Positions 1 to 9,755 of a DNA stretch of 64,000 nucleotides are shown piece after piece. Below the pieces are notes generated by a model. That model ran no database searches. It saw only the letters and a program-made list of their open reading frames with translations, and was not told the DNA's origin. The translations under genes and the position numbers were made by a program. The stretch is from Buchnera aphidicola (Tetraneura ulmi) (lineage in GTDB: Bacteria > Pseudomonadota > Gammaproteobacteria > Enterobacterales > Enterobacteriaceae). The stretch is from NCBI RefSeq assembly GCF_964058925.1, contig NZ_OZ060366.1:286308-350307 (forward strand), written 5' to 3'. Every line of letters starts with the position of its first letter. Positions within the stretch are counted from its first letter, which is position 1.

Positions 1-1
1 A

Positions 2-289
2 TTAACTTTGGATGATTTATCCAATGGAACTTTTACTATTAGCAATGGTGGAATATTTGGTTCTCTTATTTCAACTCCTATCATCAATTACCCGCAATCT
101 GCTATATTAGGTATTAATAATATTAAAGATCGTCCAATCGTTGATAATGGAACAATAAAAATTTTTCCAATGGTTTACTTATCTCTTTCTTATGATCATA
201 GATTAATAGATGGAAAACTAGCAATATGTTTTTTAAATTCAATCAAAGACATACTAGAAGATTTTTCTAGAATTGTATTAAAAATATAA
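2..289 (+). CDS. sucB: 2-oxoglutarate dehydrogenase E2 (dihydrolipoyllysine succinyltransferase), C-terminal fragment
   Basis: The reading frame is open from the left edge, so only the last ~95 residues are present. They match the end of the E2 catalytic domain: [11 protein letters not shown], then [14 protein letters not shown], then the active-site stretch [10 protein letters not shown], whose His and Asp belong to the acyltransferase signature. E2 transfers succinyl groups from lipoamide to CoA and forms the core of the 2-oxoglutarate dehydrogenase complex of the TCA cycle. The IKDRP and [10 protein letters not shown] segments fit SucB better than AceF. The TTG at 8-10 is an internal Leu codon, not a start. 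gpmA follows 111 bp downstream on the same strand. Confidence 0.93.
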   Translation, partial: LTLDDLSNGTFTISNGGIFGSLISTPIINYPQSAILGINNIKDRPIVDNGTIKIFPMVYLSLSYDHRLIDGKLAICFLNSIKDILEDFSRIVLKI

Positions 290-400
290 TGATTTTTTAT
301 ATAAAAATTCTTTCTAAATTAGTAGTTTTTTATTGTTATTATTTTTATAAATTTTAAAAATTAATGTTCTATTTTTATTTTATAAGTTATGGAGTTTAAA

Positions 401-1090
401 ATGTTAGTAAAAAAATTAGTTTTAGTCAGACATGGAGAAAGTGAATGGAATCAAAAAAATAAATTTACAGGATGGTATGATGTCAAATTATCTAAAAATG
501 GAATTAATGAAGCAATAAAAGCTGGTAAATTATTAAAAGATAAAAAATTTAATTTTGATTATTCATATACTTCTTTTTTAAAAAGAGCTATAAATACTTT
601 AAATATTATCTTAGACGAATTGGAATTATCTTGGATCCCATGTAAAAAAACATGGTTTTTGAATGAAAGACATTACGGTTCCTTACAAGGATTAAATAAA
701 ACAGATACAGAAAAAAAGTATGGATCAGAACAATTATATTTATGGCGTAGAAGTTATAAGAGTTTTCCACCTAAAATAAAAGAAAATTTTTCATTTTCAG
801 GATTTGACAATCGTTATTTAAAGATTAAAAAAAATGATTTACCTAAATCTGAAAGTTTAGAAAAAACTTTTGAAAGAGTAGTTTTATATTGGAATAAGAA
901 AATTTTACCAAATTTAAAAAATGGAAAAAAAATATTAATTGTAGCTCATGGAAATTCTTTAAGAGCACTAATAAAATATTTAAGTAAAATAAATGATTCT
1001 GATATTGCTGATGTAAATGTTCCTACTGGAAAACCATTAATATACGAATTTGATAAACAAATTCATGTTATAAAAAAATATTTTTTATAA
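401..1090 (+). CDS. gpmA: 2,3-bisphosphoglycerate-dependent phosphoglycerate mutase
   Basis: Interconverts 3- and 2-phosphoglycerate in glycolysis. The N-terminus carries LVLVRHGESEWN with the phosphohistidine at about residue 11. NERHYGSLQG (catalytic Glu near 89) and the C-terminal VAHGNSLRAL with the second catalytic His also fit. An ATG at 389 is in frame, but GGAG at 391-394 is well placed as a Shine-Dalgarno site for the ATG at 401. Starting there gives 229 residues, aligned with the enterobacterial N-terminus. The C-terminus is a little shorter than the 250 residues of E. coli. The gene sits between sucB and pfkA on the same strand. Confidence 0.95.
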   Translation: MLVKKLVLVRHGESEWNQKNKFTGWYDVKLSKNGINEAIKAGKLLKDKKFNFDYSYTSFLKRAINTLNIILDELELSWIPCKKTWFLNERHYGSLQGLNKTDTEKKYGSEQLYLWRRSYKSFPPKIKENFSFSGFDNRYLKIKKNDLPKSESLEKTFERVVLYWNKKILPNLKNGKKILIVAHGNSLRALIKYLSKINDSDIADVNVPTGKPLIYEFDKQIHVIKKYFL

Positions 1091-1207
1091 AAATTAAATT
1101 TTAAAAACAACTTATTTTTTTATTTTATTAAAATTGTGAATAAACATAAAAAATGTTTCTTAAAAAAGAATTTAATCGTATTAATTCAAATATTGAGAGA
1201 TAAAAAA

Positions 1208-2170
1208 ATGATAAAAAAAATTGGAGTTTTGACAAGTGGAGGTGATTCTCCTGGTATGAATGCAGCAATAAGAGGTGTTGTTAGACGAGCAATTTCAGAA
1301 GGTTTAGAAGTATATGGAATATATGATGGATACCTTGGATTATATCAAGATAGAATGAAAAAACTTGATAGATACAGTGTATCAGATATAATTAATAAAG
1401 GTGGTACATTTCTTGGTTCAGCTAGATTTCCAGAATTTTGTAAAAAAAAAATACAAATTTTATCTATTAAAAATTTAAAAAATAGAAAAATTGATGTATT
1501 AATAGTAATTGGAGGAGATGGTTCTTATATTGGTGCAAATTCGTTAACCAAACTAGGCATTCCATGCATTGGTATACCTGGAACTATCGATAATGATGTT
1601 GCTGGGACAGATTACACAATTGGATATTTTACAGCATTAGAAACTGTAGTAGAAGCTATTGATAGACTTAGAGATACTTCATCCTCTCATCAAAGAATTT
1701 CTATTGTGGAAGTAATGGGTAGATTTTGTGGTGACTTAACATTAGCTGCTGCTATTGCTGGTGGATGTGAATTTATTGTAATACCGGAAATTTCTTCAAC
1801 AAAAGAAGAATTATTAAAAGAAATAAAAATAGGAATTGAAAAAGGAAAAAAACACGCTATTGTGGCAATAACAGAATACATTTGTGATGTAAATAAATTA
1901 GCCAAATATATTGAAAAAAACACAAAAAGAGAAACAAGGGCAACAATACTAGGGCATATCCAAAGAGGAGGAGCTCCAGTAGTATTTGATCGTATTTTAG
2001 CCTCTAGAATGGGATCTTATTCTATTGATTTATTATTAGATGGATATGGTGGAAGATGTGTTGGTGTACAAAATGAAAAAATGGTTAATCATGACATAAC
2101 TGATGCTTTAAATAATATGAAAAAACCATTTAAGAAAGATTGGTTAGAAACAGCAAAAAAACTATATTAA
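1208..2170 (+). CDS. pfkA: 6-phosphofructokinase I
   Basis: ATP-dependent phosphorylation of fructose 6-phosphate, the committed step of glycolysis. The protein is 320 residues from the ATG at 1208, the same length as E. coli PfkA. Visible motifs are the nucleotide-binding [13 protein letters not shown] at the N-terminus, GGDGS near residue 103, and [12 protein letters not shown] near 124-135 with the catalytic Asp. The frame is open back to a GTG at 1136, but that would add 24 residues absent from the family. GAGAG at about 1195-1200 precedes the chosen ATG. It converges with tpiA. Confidence 0.96.
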   Translation: MIKKIGVLTSGGDSPGMNAAIRGVVRRAISEGLEVYGIYDGYLGLYQDRMKKLDRYSVSDIINKGGTFLGSARFPEFCKKKIQILSIKNLKNRKIDVLIVIGGDGSYIGANSLTKLGIPCIGIPGTIDNDVAGTDYTIGYFTALETVVEAIDRLRDTSSSHQRISIVEVMGRFCGDLTLAAAIAGGCEFIVIPEISSTKEELLKEIKIGIEKGKKHAIVAITEYICDVNKLAKYIEKNTKRETRATILGHIQRGGAPVVFDRILASRMGSYSIDLLLDGYGGRCVGVQNEKMVNHDITDALNNMKKPFKKDWLETAKKLY

Positions 2171-2217
2171 ATCTATTTTTTTAATATCTATTTTTTGTAT
2201 ATAAAAAATTCTATTTT

Positions 2218-2241
2218 TTTATTTAATTTTAATTAAATAAA
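2218..2241. terminator. A/T-only hairpin between convergent pfkA and tpiA
   Basis: Positions 2218-2228 pair perfectly with 2231-2241 (11 bp on paper, effectively a shorter stem with a small loop). It lies in the 99-bp gap between the ends of pfkA (+) and tpiA (-). The stem is all A and T, so it may be weak. Its place at a convergent junction suggests transcription termination, but in such an A/T-rich background it could be chance. Confidence 0.3.
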
Positions 2242-2269
2242 TTTCAAATAAGAAAATATTTTTTATCGA

Positions 2270-3073
2270 TTAAATATTTTCTTTTTTATTTGTATAGTAT
2301 GAATTATAAATAATTTTTGAAAAATCTTTATGAGATAAAGATGCTGCTCCAACTAAAAGACCATCTGAACCTCCTTTTTTAAATATTCTTTGAACATTAT
2401 TTGAATTTACTGATCCACCATAAATAACAAAAAAATTTTTCACCTTTTTTGGAAATATTTTTTTTTTGATGTAATTTTTAATAAATGAAATAATTTCATT
2501 TATTTCTTTTAATTCAGGGATTTGACCAGTTCCAATTGACCAAATTGGTTCGTATGCAATAATCGAATTATTAAACGTTTCATCTTTGTGTTCTAGTAAA
2601 TTAAATATCTCGTCAATTTGTTTCTTACAAATAATTTCTGTTTGTCCTAATTGTTTCTCTTTTTTTGTTTCTCCAATACATAAAATAGGAATTAAATTAC
2701 ATGATTTTACTATTTTAAATTTTTCTGAAATAGATTTTTCACTTTCTAAGTGATATTTTTTTCTTTCAGAATGTCCTATTAAAACATATTTAACTCCGAT
2801 ATCTTGTAACATTAATACGGATGTTTCTCCGGTATACGCTCCAAAAAAATGTTTATCTATATTTTGAGCTCCTATGTATATTTCATCTTTTTTAAATAAA
2901 TTTCTTTTTACTTCTAATAGATAAACATGAGGTGGTAATAATATTAAATCGATACTTTTTAAAATATATCCAGGTATCAAAGAAATTTTTTCTAATAGAT
3001 TTTTAATCAAAATTAAATTTCCATTTAATTTCCAGTTAGCAATTATTATTTTTTTTTTAGTTAAAATAGTCAT
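2270..3073 (-). CDS. tpiA: Triosephosphate isomerase
   Basis: Interconverts dihydroxyacetone phosphate and glyceraldehyde 3-phosphate. The TIM-barrel signatures are present: IIANWKLNG with the substrate-binding Lys near residue 15, GHSERKK with the electrophilic His near 100, AYEPIWSIGTG with the catalytic Glu near 170, and the phosphate loops IYGGSV and GLLVGAASL. At 267 residues it is slightly longer than E. coli TpiA (255), mostly through a Lys/Asn-rich C-terminal tail. It converges with pfkA and is followed upstream by the broken ihfB. Confidence 0.95.
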   Translation of the reverse strand: MTILTKKKIIIANWKLNGNLILIKNLLEKISLIPGYILKSIDLILLPPHVYLLEVKRNLFKKDEIYIGAQNIDKHFFGAYTGETSVLMLQDIGVKYVLIGHSERKKYHLESEKSISEKFKIVKSCNLIPILCIGETKKEKQLGQTEIICKKQIDEIFNLLEHKDETFNNSIIAYEPIWSIGTGQIPELKEINEIISFIKNYIKKKIFPKKVKNFFVIYGGSVNSNNVQRIFKKGGSDGLLVGAASLSHKDFSKIIYNSYYTNKKENI

Positions 3074-3180
3074 TTTTTTTAATTTTATGTTGAATGTATA
3101 TTATATGAATGAAAAATAAGCTATGATTTAAATCAATAAAAGCTTATTTTCCAATTTCTTAAATTATTTTTTTTTTACAA

Positions 3181-3497
3181 TTAAAAGAATTTATTATTAT
3201 TTTTTTTTAAATTTTTATTAAAAATATTTATTCTATCTCTAAGTTGTTTCCCAGGCTTAAAATACGGAATATATTTTTCTTCTAGTTGTAGTAAATTTCC
3301 ATTTTTTGGATTCCTTCCAATTCTAGGTTTTCTATATCTTAATGTAAAACTTCCAAAACCTCTAATTTCTATTCTTTTACCATTAGACAAAGATTTTAAA
3401 ATATAGTTAATTATCCTTTTGATCATTTTTTCAACAATCTTTCTAGAAATATTAGTTTTTTTTTAGCTATTTTTTTTAATAATTCTGATTTATTCAT
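3181..3497 (-). CDS. ihfB: Integration host factor beta subunit, frameshifted in a poly(A) tract
   Basis: The IHF beta subunit is a DNA-bending nucleoid protein. The C-terminal part (start codon-like ATG at 3426) carries the hallmark [10 protein letters not shown] arm and GRNPK...FKPGK. The expected start is ATG at 3497 ([11 protein letters not shown]), but that frame ends in TGA about 23 codons on. The two frames meet at a 9-A run (3456-3464 read as T on the plus strand). One extra A (10 A) would give [18 protein letters not shown] and then the [11 protein letters not shown] segment. That product aligns without gaps to the first 46 residues of E. coli IhfB. It would be about 105 residues, with a Lys/Asn tail beyond the 94 of E. 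coli. It may be a recent pseudogene, a slippage-rescued gene, or a sequencing undercall. Confidence 0.8.
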
Positions 3498-3594
3498 AGA
3501 ATCCTTTTTTATATTTTTAAAATATTTTTTTTTAATTTAGAAACTAAAAAAACAATTTTTTTATGAATTATCAAATCTATAAAAATTTAAGAAT

Positions 3595-5286
3595 TTATAA
3601 ATTTTTATCTTTATTAGAAAATTTCAATAATTCTAAAGTTGTAGACAACATTTGTTGTTTTTCTAATTTTTGATTATTATCTTCTTTATTTAAAGAAATA
3701 ATATTTTCCATATTTATTGGATACAATTTATTCAATATTAAAATATTTAAAATTCTTTTTTTTCTATTAATACTAATTATTTTTAATTTAATAATATCAT
3801 TAACTTTTAATTCATTTATTTTTTTTATTTGAATTAATATATTTTTTAAATTTATTTTTCCTATTAATTCTTCATTAATTTTTGTTAATATTGTTTCCTT
3901 TTCTACAGATATTATTTCTAAAGATATCATTGAACCTATTTTTTTATTTTTTAAATAACGATTGAATATATCTTCTTTTATTTGTTTTATACCTAAAGAA
4001 ATTCTTTCTCTTTCAGAATCTACTTGTAGTACTACAGCTACAATAGAGTCTCCTTTTTTATATTTTTTTACTGCTTCTTCTCCTGTAGAATTCCAAGATA
4101 TATCTGATAAATGTACTAATCCATCTATATTTCCATCTAAACCAATAAAAATTCCAAAATCAGTTATAGATTTAATTTTTCCATTTACTTTATCACCTTT
4201 TTTATATGATTTTTCAAATAATTTCCATGGGTTTTCTAAACATTGTTTAATTCCTAAAGAAATTCTTCTTCTTTCTTCATCAATATCTAAAATCATAACA
4301 TCAACTTTTTTATTAACTTGAACTACTTTTGATGGATGCACATTTTTATTCGTCCAATCCATTTCAGATACATGAACTAATCCTTCAACTCCTTCTTGAA
4401 TTTCAACAAAACATCCATATTCAGTTAAATTAGTTACCCTTCCAGTTATTTTAGAACCTTCTGGGTATTTTTTAGATATTTCTATCCATGGGTCTAAACC
4501 TAATTGTTTCAATCCTAAAGAAACTCTAGTTTTTTCACGATCAAATTTCAATATTTGAACAACTATTTCTTCTCCTACACTAACAATTTCACTTGGATGT
4601 TTTACTCTTTTCCAAGCCATATCAGTTATGTGTAATAATCCATCTACTCCTCCTAAATCAATAAAAGCTCCATAATCAGTTAAATTTTTTACAATTCCTT
4701 TTATATTTATTCCTTCTTTTAAACTTTCCAATAAAGCACTTCTTTCCACACTATTTTCTAATTCTATTACAGCTCTTCTAGATACAACTACATTATTCCT
4801 CTTTTTATCTAATTTTATCACTTTGAAATCTAATTCTTTTCCTTCGAGATGAATTGTATCTCGTATTGGTCTTACATCTACTAAAGAACCAGGTAGAAAT
4901 GCTCGTATATCGTTTAATTCAACAGTAAAACCACCTTTAACTTTTCCGTTGATAACTCCTACTACAGTACTTGAATTAAAAAAAGAATTTTCTAATTTTA
5001 TCCAAGCAGCATGTCTTTTAGCCTTTTCTCTTGATAAAATAGTTTCTCCAAAACCATCTTCTATTGCGTCTAATGCAACTTCTACTAAATCTCCTATTTT
5101 TACATCTGTTTTTCCTTTATTGTTTTTAAATTGTTCTATTGGAATAGACGATTCAGATTTTAATCCTGCATCTACTACTACTGTCTCTTTATCTATAGAT
5201 ACGACAATTCCATTAATTATAGAACCAGGTTGTGTTTTTATTTTTTGTAAAGATTCTTCAAAAAGTTGATGGAAAGATTCTTTCAT
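3595..5286 (-). CDS. rpsA: 30S ribosomal protein S1
   Basis: S1 binds mRNA upstream of the start codon and is needed for initiation on leaders with weak Shine-Dalgarno sites. The 563-residue protein keeps six S1 (OB-fold) repeats, roughly residues 20-87, 105-171, 192-260, 277-347, 364-434 and 450-520. Repeats 3-5 are very similar to E. coli ([45 protein letters not shown]). The sixth repeat is strongly degraded and Ile/Lys-rich. The start [13 protein letters not shown] matches E. coli MTESFAQLFEESL. No Shine-Dalgarno sequence precedes the ATG, as is also true of E. coli rpsA, whose structured leader recruits ribosomes. In E. coli cmk lies upstream; it is not here. Confidence 0.96.
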   Translation of the reverse strand: MKESFHQLFEESLQKIKTQPGSIINGIVVSIDKETVVVDAGLKSESSIPIEQFKNNKGKTDVKIGDLVEVALDAIEDGFGETILSREKAKRHAAWIKLENSFFNSSTVVGVINGKVKGGFTVELNDIRAFLPGSLVDVRPIRDTIHLEGKELDFKVIKLDKKRNNVVVSRRAVIELENSVERSALLESLKEGINIKGIVKNLTDYGAFIDLGGVDGLLHITDMAWKRVKHPSEIVSVGEEIVVQILKFDREKTRVSLGLKQLGLDPWIEISKKYPEGSKITGRVTNLTEYGCFVEIQEGVEGLVHVSEMDWTNKNVHPSKVVQVNKKVDVMILDIDEERRRISLGIKQCLENPWKLFEKSYKKGDKVNGKIKSITDFGIFIGLDGNIDGLVHLSDISWNSTGEEAVKKYKKGDSIVAVVLQVDSERERISLGIKQIKEDIFNRYLKNKKIGSMISLEIISVEKETILTKINEELIGKINLKNILIQIKKINELKVNDIIKLKIISINRKKRILNILILNKLYPINMENIISLNKEDNNQKLEKQQMLSTTLELLKFSNKDKNL

Positions 5287-5388
5287 ATTAATATTTTTAT
5301 TTACATATCGTATTAATTTCTAATTAACTTCTTGTTAATTGAAATTATGATTTATCCCAGTTCAAATCCATATTATGGAGTGATTATA
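5287..5388 (-). promoter_or_regulatory. Candidate rpsA promoter and structured ~90-nt leader
   Basis: On the minus strand a perfect TATAAT (5388 to 5383) would start transcription near 5376, giving a leader of about 90 nt. No good -35 box is visible. Inside the leader region are two inverted repeats: TCCAT-AAT-ATGGA (5379-5367) and AATTAAC-AAGAA-GTTAATT (5340-5322, 7-bp stem, 5-nt loop). E. coli rpsA has a leader of similar length with stacked hairpins and no Shine-Dalgarno site, used for S1 autoregulation. The parallel is inference from position and structure. Confidence 0.42.
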
Positions 5389-5740
5389 TATTGGTAAAAT
5401 TTTATTTTTTATTTTATTTTTTAAAAAAAATATGTTTAAATAATTTTTATTTAAAAAAAATATAAATAAATTTAAAAAGTTCTTAAAAAAAAAGATTATT
5501 GATTTTAAAAAATTTTAAATTTTTTAAAATTCTTAATAAAATTTATTAAAATTAACATTAAAGAAACATTCTTGCAACAATTAGATTATTTTAAAAAATT
5601 TATTTTTTATAGATTTTAATTGTTAACTAAATTTAAGATTAAAAATTTTTAAATAAAGTTTTCAACTTTAATTATTTATAATCTTTAATCAAATTATTTT
5701 TAAAAAAATAAAAATGTTAACAAAATAATATATTTATTTT
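5389..5740. other. Gene-free spacer between aroA and rpsA; cmk absent
   Basis: About 350 bp of almost pure A/T without a supportable reading frame. Enterobacteria carry cmk (cytidylate kinase) between aroA and rpsA. I looked on the minus strand for its GPSGAGKGT P-loop or its DGRDMGT and LDAS segments and found nothing. Apart from the palindrome listed separately I see no structure. Confidence 0.6.
5502..5530 (-). terminator. Candidate terminator hairpin downstream of aroA
   Basis: Positions 5502-5515 are perfectly complementary to 5517-5530 (A/T only; realistically a ~12-bp stem with a 5-nt loop). On the minus strand a run of nine T follows about ten bases further on. It is well placed to end the serC-aroA transcript before rpsA. 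The all-A/T stem keeps confidence low. Confidence 0.35.
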
Positions 5741-7027
5741 TTAATAATGACTTATAGAACTTAGTTCTTTAAAATAATTTGGAAAAGTTTTGTTAACACA
5801 ATTAGGATTAATAATCTTAGTAGAAACATTAGATAATGCAATTAAAGAAAAACACATAGCTATTCTATGATCATTGTATGTCTCAATAGCACTATATAAA
5901 AATTTTTTAGGGGGGGTAATAATCAAATAATCATTACCTTGTTTTACTGTTGCACCAATTTTTCTTAATTCGTTTGCCATAGCTTTTAATCGATTTGTTT
6001 CCTTAACTTTCCAATTATAAATATTTTTAATACATGTAGTTCCAGAACAAAAAAGAGAAATAATAGCTACAGTCATAGCTGCATCTGGTATATTATTCAA
6101 GTCTAAGTTAACACTTTTTAGCTCTCCCTTACTACAAGAAATAAAATTTTCACCAAAAGAAACAACTGCTCCAATTTTTTTAAGTACTTTTGCAAAATAT
6201 ATATCTCCCTGTATACTATTTTTACCTACTCCATGTACTGTAACTGTCCCACCCTTTATAGCACCAGCAGCTAAAAAATAAGAAGCAGAACTCGCATCTC
6301 CTTCAATTTCATACACCCCAGGAGTTTTATATTCACTATTTCCTTTAATGAAAAAAGATTTATAATTATTGTTAATTATGTTAACCCCAAAAATTTTCAT
6401 TAATTTAATCGTCATTTCAACATATGGTTTAGATACTAAGTTTCCTATTATTTCAATTTTTGTATTTAAAATAGCTAATGGAGCCATTATTAAAATAGAA
6501 GTCAAGAATTGACTAGAAACATTTCCCTTTAATTCTATTTTTCCTCCAATAAAACCTCCTTTAACTAATACAGGAGGATAATTTTTTTTTCTTTCGTAAG
6601 AAATTTCAGCTCCTCCTTGTCTTAAAGCATCCACTAAATGTTCTATTGGTCGATTTTTCATACTATTATCTCCAGTTATAAAAATTTCGTTTTTATACAA
6701 AGAAAATAATGAAATTAAAGGTCTGATTGCAGTTCCAGCATTACCTAAAAATAAATTTATAGTTTTTTTTTGTTTTAAAAAATTAGTTCCATTTCCATAT
6801 ATTTGACACGATTTTTTATCCTTTGATAAAAAATATGATACACCTACTATTTTTAGTGCATTCAACATATGTTGTGTGTCTTCACTATTTAATAAATTTT
6901 TAATATTTGTGATACCTTTTGATAAAGAAGATAATAATATGACTCTATTAGAAATACTTTTAGAACCAGGAAGAACAACATTACCATTTACAAATTTAAT
7001 TGGATTTAAAACTAAACTATCAGACAT
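5741..7027 (-). CDS. aroA: 3-phosphoshikimate 1-carboxyvinyltransferase (EPSP synthase)
   Basis: Joins shikimate 3-phosphate and phosphoenolpyruvate in chorismate synthesis, a route needed for the essential aromatic amino acids supplied to the host. It is a class I enzyme of 428 residues. Motifs include LPGSKSISNR (Lys near 22), LGNAGTAIRP near 92-101, the DAAMT Asp near 313, KVKETNRL (Glu near 341) and YNDHRIAM. The frame extends upstream to 7081, but GGAGG at 7036-7040 (read on the minus strand) precedes the ATG at 7027, whose product MSDSLVLNPI aligns with the family start. It follows serC, as in E. coli serC-aroA. Confidence 0.96.
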   Translation of the reverse strand: MSDSLVLNPIKFVNGNVVLPGSKSISNRVILLSSLSKGITNIKNLLNSEDTQHMLNALKIVGVSYFLSKDKKSCQIYGNGTNFLKQKKTINLFLGNAGTAIRPLISLFSLYKNEIFITGDNSMKNRPIEHLVDALRQGGAEISYERKKNYPPVLVKGGFIGGKIELKGNVSSQFLTSILIMAPLAILNTKIEIIGNLVSKPYVEMTIKLMKIFGVNIINNNYKSFFIKGNSEYKTPGVYEIEGDASSASYFLAAGAIKGGTVTVHGVGKNSIQGDIYFAKVLKKIGAVVSFGENFISCSKGELKSVNLDLNNIPDAAMTVAIISLFCSGTTCIKNIYNWKVKETNRLKAMANELRKIGATVKQGNDYLIITPPKKFLYSAIETYNDHRIAMCFSLIALSNVSTKIINPNCVNKTFPNYFKELSSISHY

Positions 7028-7089
7028 TACAATAATCCTCCGTAAATTGATTTGAAAAAGAATATTTTTAATATTGAACAAATTTTAAA

Positions 7090-8175
7090 TCAACCGTATC
7101 GTTTTTCAAAAAAAACCATGAATTCAGCTAAAGATTTAACAGATTTAACACTCATTGAATTATAAATAGAAGCTCTAATACCTCCTTCTATATAGTGATT
7201 TTTTAAAAAAAGAAATCCTTCTTTTTCAGATTCTATTAAAAATTTTTTTTCTAAATTTATTCCTTGTAATTTAAATACTACATTAGTTATAGATCGATTT
7301 TTTGGATGAATATCATTTATATATATGTTACTAGAATCTATTACTGAATATAAATATTTAGCTTTTTTTTGATTTAATAGTTCTATATTTTTTACTCCTC
7401 CTCTTTTTTTAATCCATTTGAAAACTAATCCCGACAAATACCAAGAAAATGTGACTGGAGTATTAAACATAGAACGATTTTTTAACAAAATTTTATAATT
7501 TAAAATTGAAGGAGTGATTTTTTGAGCTTTTTTAATTAAATCATCTATTATGATAACAATAGTCATACCTGCAGGACCAATATTCTTTTGAGAACTAGCA
7601 TAAATTAAAGAATATTTTTTAATATCAATTACTTTTGAAAAAATAAAAGAAGAAAAATCACATATAATTGTTTTTCCATAAAAATTGGGTTGTTCATAAA
7701 TAGCTATTCCACTAATAGTTTCATTAGGACAGTAATGTATGTAAACTGAATTATCTGAGATGCCCCAATTTTTCATAGATAAAATACTTCTTTTTTCTTC
7801 TTTTTTTTTAACATCAATTATATTAGAATAACAATATTTAGAAGATTCTATTGCAGCTAAATGTGACCAATATCCACTATCAATATAGTCTGCTTTATCA
7901 TTTTTATTTAGCAAATTCATAGGAATAGCAGAAAATTGACCTCTAGCACCTCCAGGACAAAATAATACTTGATAATTATTTGGAATATTTAATAATTCTC
8001 TAATATTTATTTCTATTTCTTCAACAACTTTTAAAAAAAAATGACTTCTATGACTAATTTCCATTATAGAAAAACCATTTTTTTCCCAATTACAAAAATT
8101 ATTTTTTGCTTCCATTAATACTTCTTTAGGTAACATTGCTGGTCCAGCACTAAAATTATGAATTTTTTTCATCAT
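7090..8175 (-). CDS. serC: Phosphoserine aminotransferase
   Basis: A PLP enzyme converting 3-phosphohydroxypyruvate to phosphoserine; the same enzyme acts in pyridoxal phosphate synthesis. It has 361 residues against 362 in E. coli. It begins HNFSAGPAMLP and carries FCPGGARGQF. The PLP lysine sits in ASSQKNIGPAGMT near residue 197. It also has SMFNTPVTFSWYLSGLVFKW, and ends GGIRASIYNSM. Two adjacent ATG codons (8175, 8172) follow GGGAG; either may be used. It lies 62 bp upstream of the aroA start. Confidence 0.95.
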   Translation of the reverse strand: MMKKIHNFSAGPAMLPKEVLMEAKNNFCNWEKNGFSIMEISHRSHFFLKVVEEIEINIRELLNIPNNYQVLFCPGGARGQFSAIPMNLLNKNDKADYIDSGYWSHLAAIESSKYCYSNIIDVKKKEEKRSILSMKNWGISDNSVYIHYCPNETISGIAIYEQPNFYGKTIICDFSSFIFSKVIDIKKYSLIYASSQKNIGPAGMTIVIIIDDLIKKAQKITPSILNYKILLKNRSMFNTPVTFSWYLSGLVFKWIKKRGGVKNIELLNQKKAKYLYSVIDSSNIYINDIHPKNRSITNVVFKLQGINLEKKFLIESEKEGFLFLKNHYIEGGIRASIYNSMSVKSVKSLAEFMVFFEKRYG

Positions 8176-8222
8176 TATTCTCCCAAGATAAAAAGTTAAA
8201 TTATTTTTTTTACGATCAATGA

Positions 8223-9509
8223 TTATATGTATTTAATTCCATTCATATATCTTTTTTGAAGAACAGTTGGAATTAGAATTTTTCCATTTTCTAACTGATT
8301 GTTTTCTAATATAGCTGCTAATGTTCTTCCTATTGCTAATCCAGAACCATTTAGTGTATGTAAAAAAAATATTTTTTTATTTGAATTTCTATATCTAGAC
8401 CTCATTCTTCTAGATTGAAAATCTAACATATTTGAACAAGATGATACTTCTCTATAAGTATTTTGTGCTGGAAACCATACTTCTAAATCATAAGTTTTAG
8501 AAGCACTAAAACTTAAATCACCACAACATAATATTTTTTTCTGATATGGTAATTCTAATAATTTTAATACTTTTTCAGCATTTAGTGTTAGTTGTTCTAA
8601 CATATGCATCGATGTTTCGGGTTTTACAATTTGTACTAATTCAACTTTTTCAAATTGATGCAGACGAATTAATCCTTTTACATCTTTTCCATAAGAAGCA
8701 GATTCTAGTCTAAAACAAGGAGTTTTTGCCACTAATTTAATTGGTAATTCATGTTCTTCTAGAATTTTATTTTGTACAATATTAGTCAATGGTACTTCTG
8801 CAGTAGGAATTAAAATATATTTAGAATGTTTTTGATCAGTTTTTTTTTCTATATGAAATAAATCTTTAGAAAATTTTGGTAACTGTCCAGTTCCATATAA
8901 ACAATGTCTGTTTACTAAATAAGGCACATAAGTTTCTAAATAGCCATGTTTTTCAGTATGTAAATCTATCATAAATTGACCTAATGCTCGATGAAGTTTT
9001 GCAATATTTCCTTTCATTATAGAAAAACGAGATCCAGAAATAAGAGCAGCAGCATTCCAATCAAATCCATTTCTTTCTTTCCCTAGTTTAATATGATCTT
9101 TAACCAAAAATTTAAATTTTGGTATTTCACCCCAATTTAATATTTTTTTATTATTATTTTCATTTTCTCCATTTGGAATTGAATCATCAGGAATGTTTGG
9201 AAATTCTAAAAAAATTTTTTTTATTTTTTGTTTTATTTCAGCTAATTTTTTTTTAAAATTATTTAATTTTTTTTGTAACGTAATACTTTTACTATAAAGT
9301 AAAGTTGTATCCTGTTTTAAAACTTTGGAATTACCAATCAATTTTGAAAGTAAATTTCGTTTAGCTTGTAGATTCTCTGTTTTTAATTGTATCTTTTTTC
9401 TTTCTTTTTCTAATGAAATTATTTTTTCAGAGTCTAAAAAAAAATTTCTTCGTAATAATTTTTTTTTTACTTCTTCTAATTTAAATTTTAGTAATTTATT
9501 ATCCAACAT
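8223..9509 (-). CDS. serS: Seryl-tRNA synthetase
   Basis: Class II synthetase charging tRNA-Ser (a target tRNA lies at 25.4 kb). The 428 residues comprise the N-terminal coiled-coil arm (about 1-110, Lys/Leu-rich) and the catalytic core with LIPTAEVPLTN, motif 2 around TPCFRLESASYG, YREVSSCSNMLDFQSRRM and motif 3 LNGSGLAIGRTLAAILEN. The frame continues to a TTG at 9515, but the ATG at 9509 gives MLDNKLLKF, matching E. coli MLDPNLLR. It is divergent from trxB. Confidence 0.95.
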   Translation of the reverse strand: MLDNKLLKFKLEEVKKKLLRRNFFLDSEKIISLEKERKKIQLKTENLQAKRNLLSKLIGNSKVLKQDTTLLYSKSITLQKKLNNFKKKLAEIKQKIKKIFLEFPNIPDDSIPNGENENNNKKILNWGEIPKFKFLVKDHIKLGKERNGFDWNAAALISGSRFSIMKGNIAKLHRALGQFMIDLHTEKHGYLETYVPYLVNRHCLYGTGQLPKFSKDLFHIEKKTDQKHSKYILIPTAEVPLTNIVQNKILEEHELPIKLVAKTPCFRLESASYGKDVKGLIRLHQFEKVELVQIVKPETSMHMLEQLTLNAEKVLKLLELPYQKKILCCGDLSFSASKTYDLEVWFPAQNTYREVSSCSNMLDFQSRRMRSRYRNSNKKIFFLHTLNGSGLAIGRTLAAILENNQLENGKILIPTVLQKRYMNGIKYI

Positions 9510-9755
9510 AGTCAAAGATTAGTCTTTTTAGTATTTTAATACTAAAATTATACAAATATTTTTAAATTTTCTCTAATAATTTAATTATTATTTTTATTTA
9601 TAAAAAAATATTTTGAATAGTTCTATATTTTTTTTTGTAAAAATGTTATATTTTAATTTTTTTAGATAATATTTTTTTTAAGGATTTATCATTTAGAAAT
9701 TCATATACTACTCAACCATTAAATCATCTAAGAAAATTATATAATTTTAAAAAAT

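Noticed and set aside
1136-1207. Upstream GTG start for pfkA
   Set aside because: It adds 24 residues not found in the family and lacks a ribosome-binding site; the ATG at 1208 gives the exact E. coli length.
3962-5269. Long plus-strand open frames inside rpsA
   Set aside because: They are antisense shadows of a highly conserved S1 gene, with no homology or initiation signals.
5389-5740. Remnant of cmk between aroA and rpsA
   Set aside because: No P-loop or other Cmk segment could be recognised in any frame.
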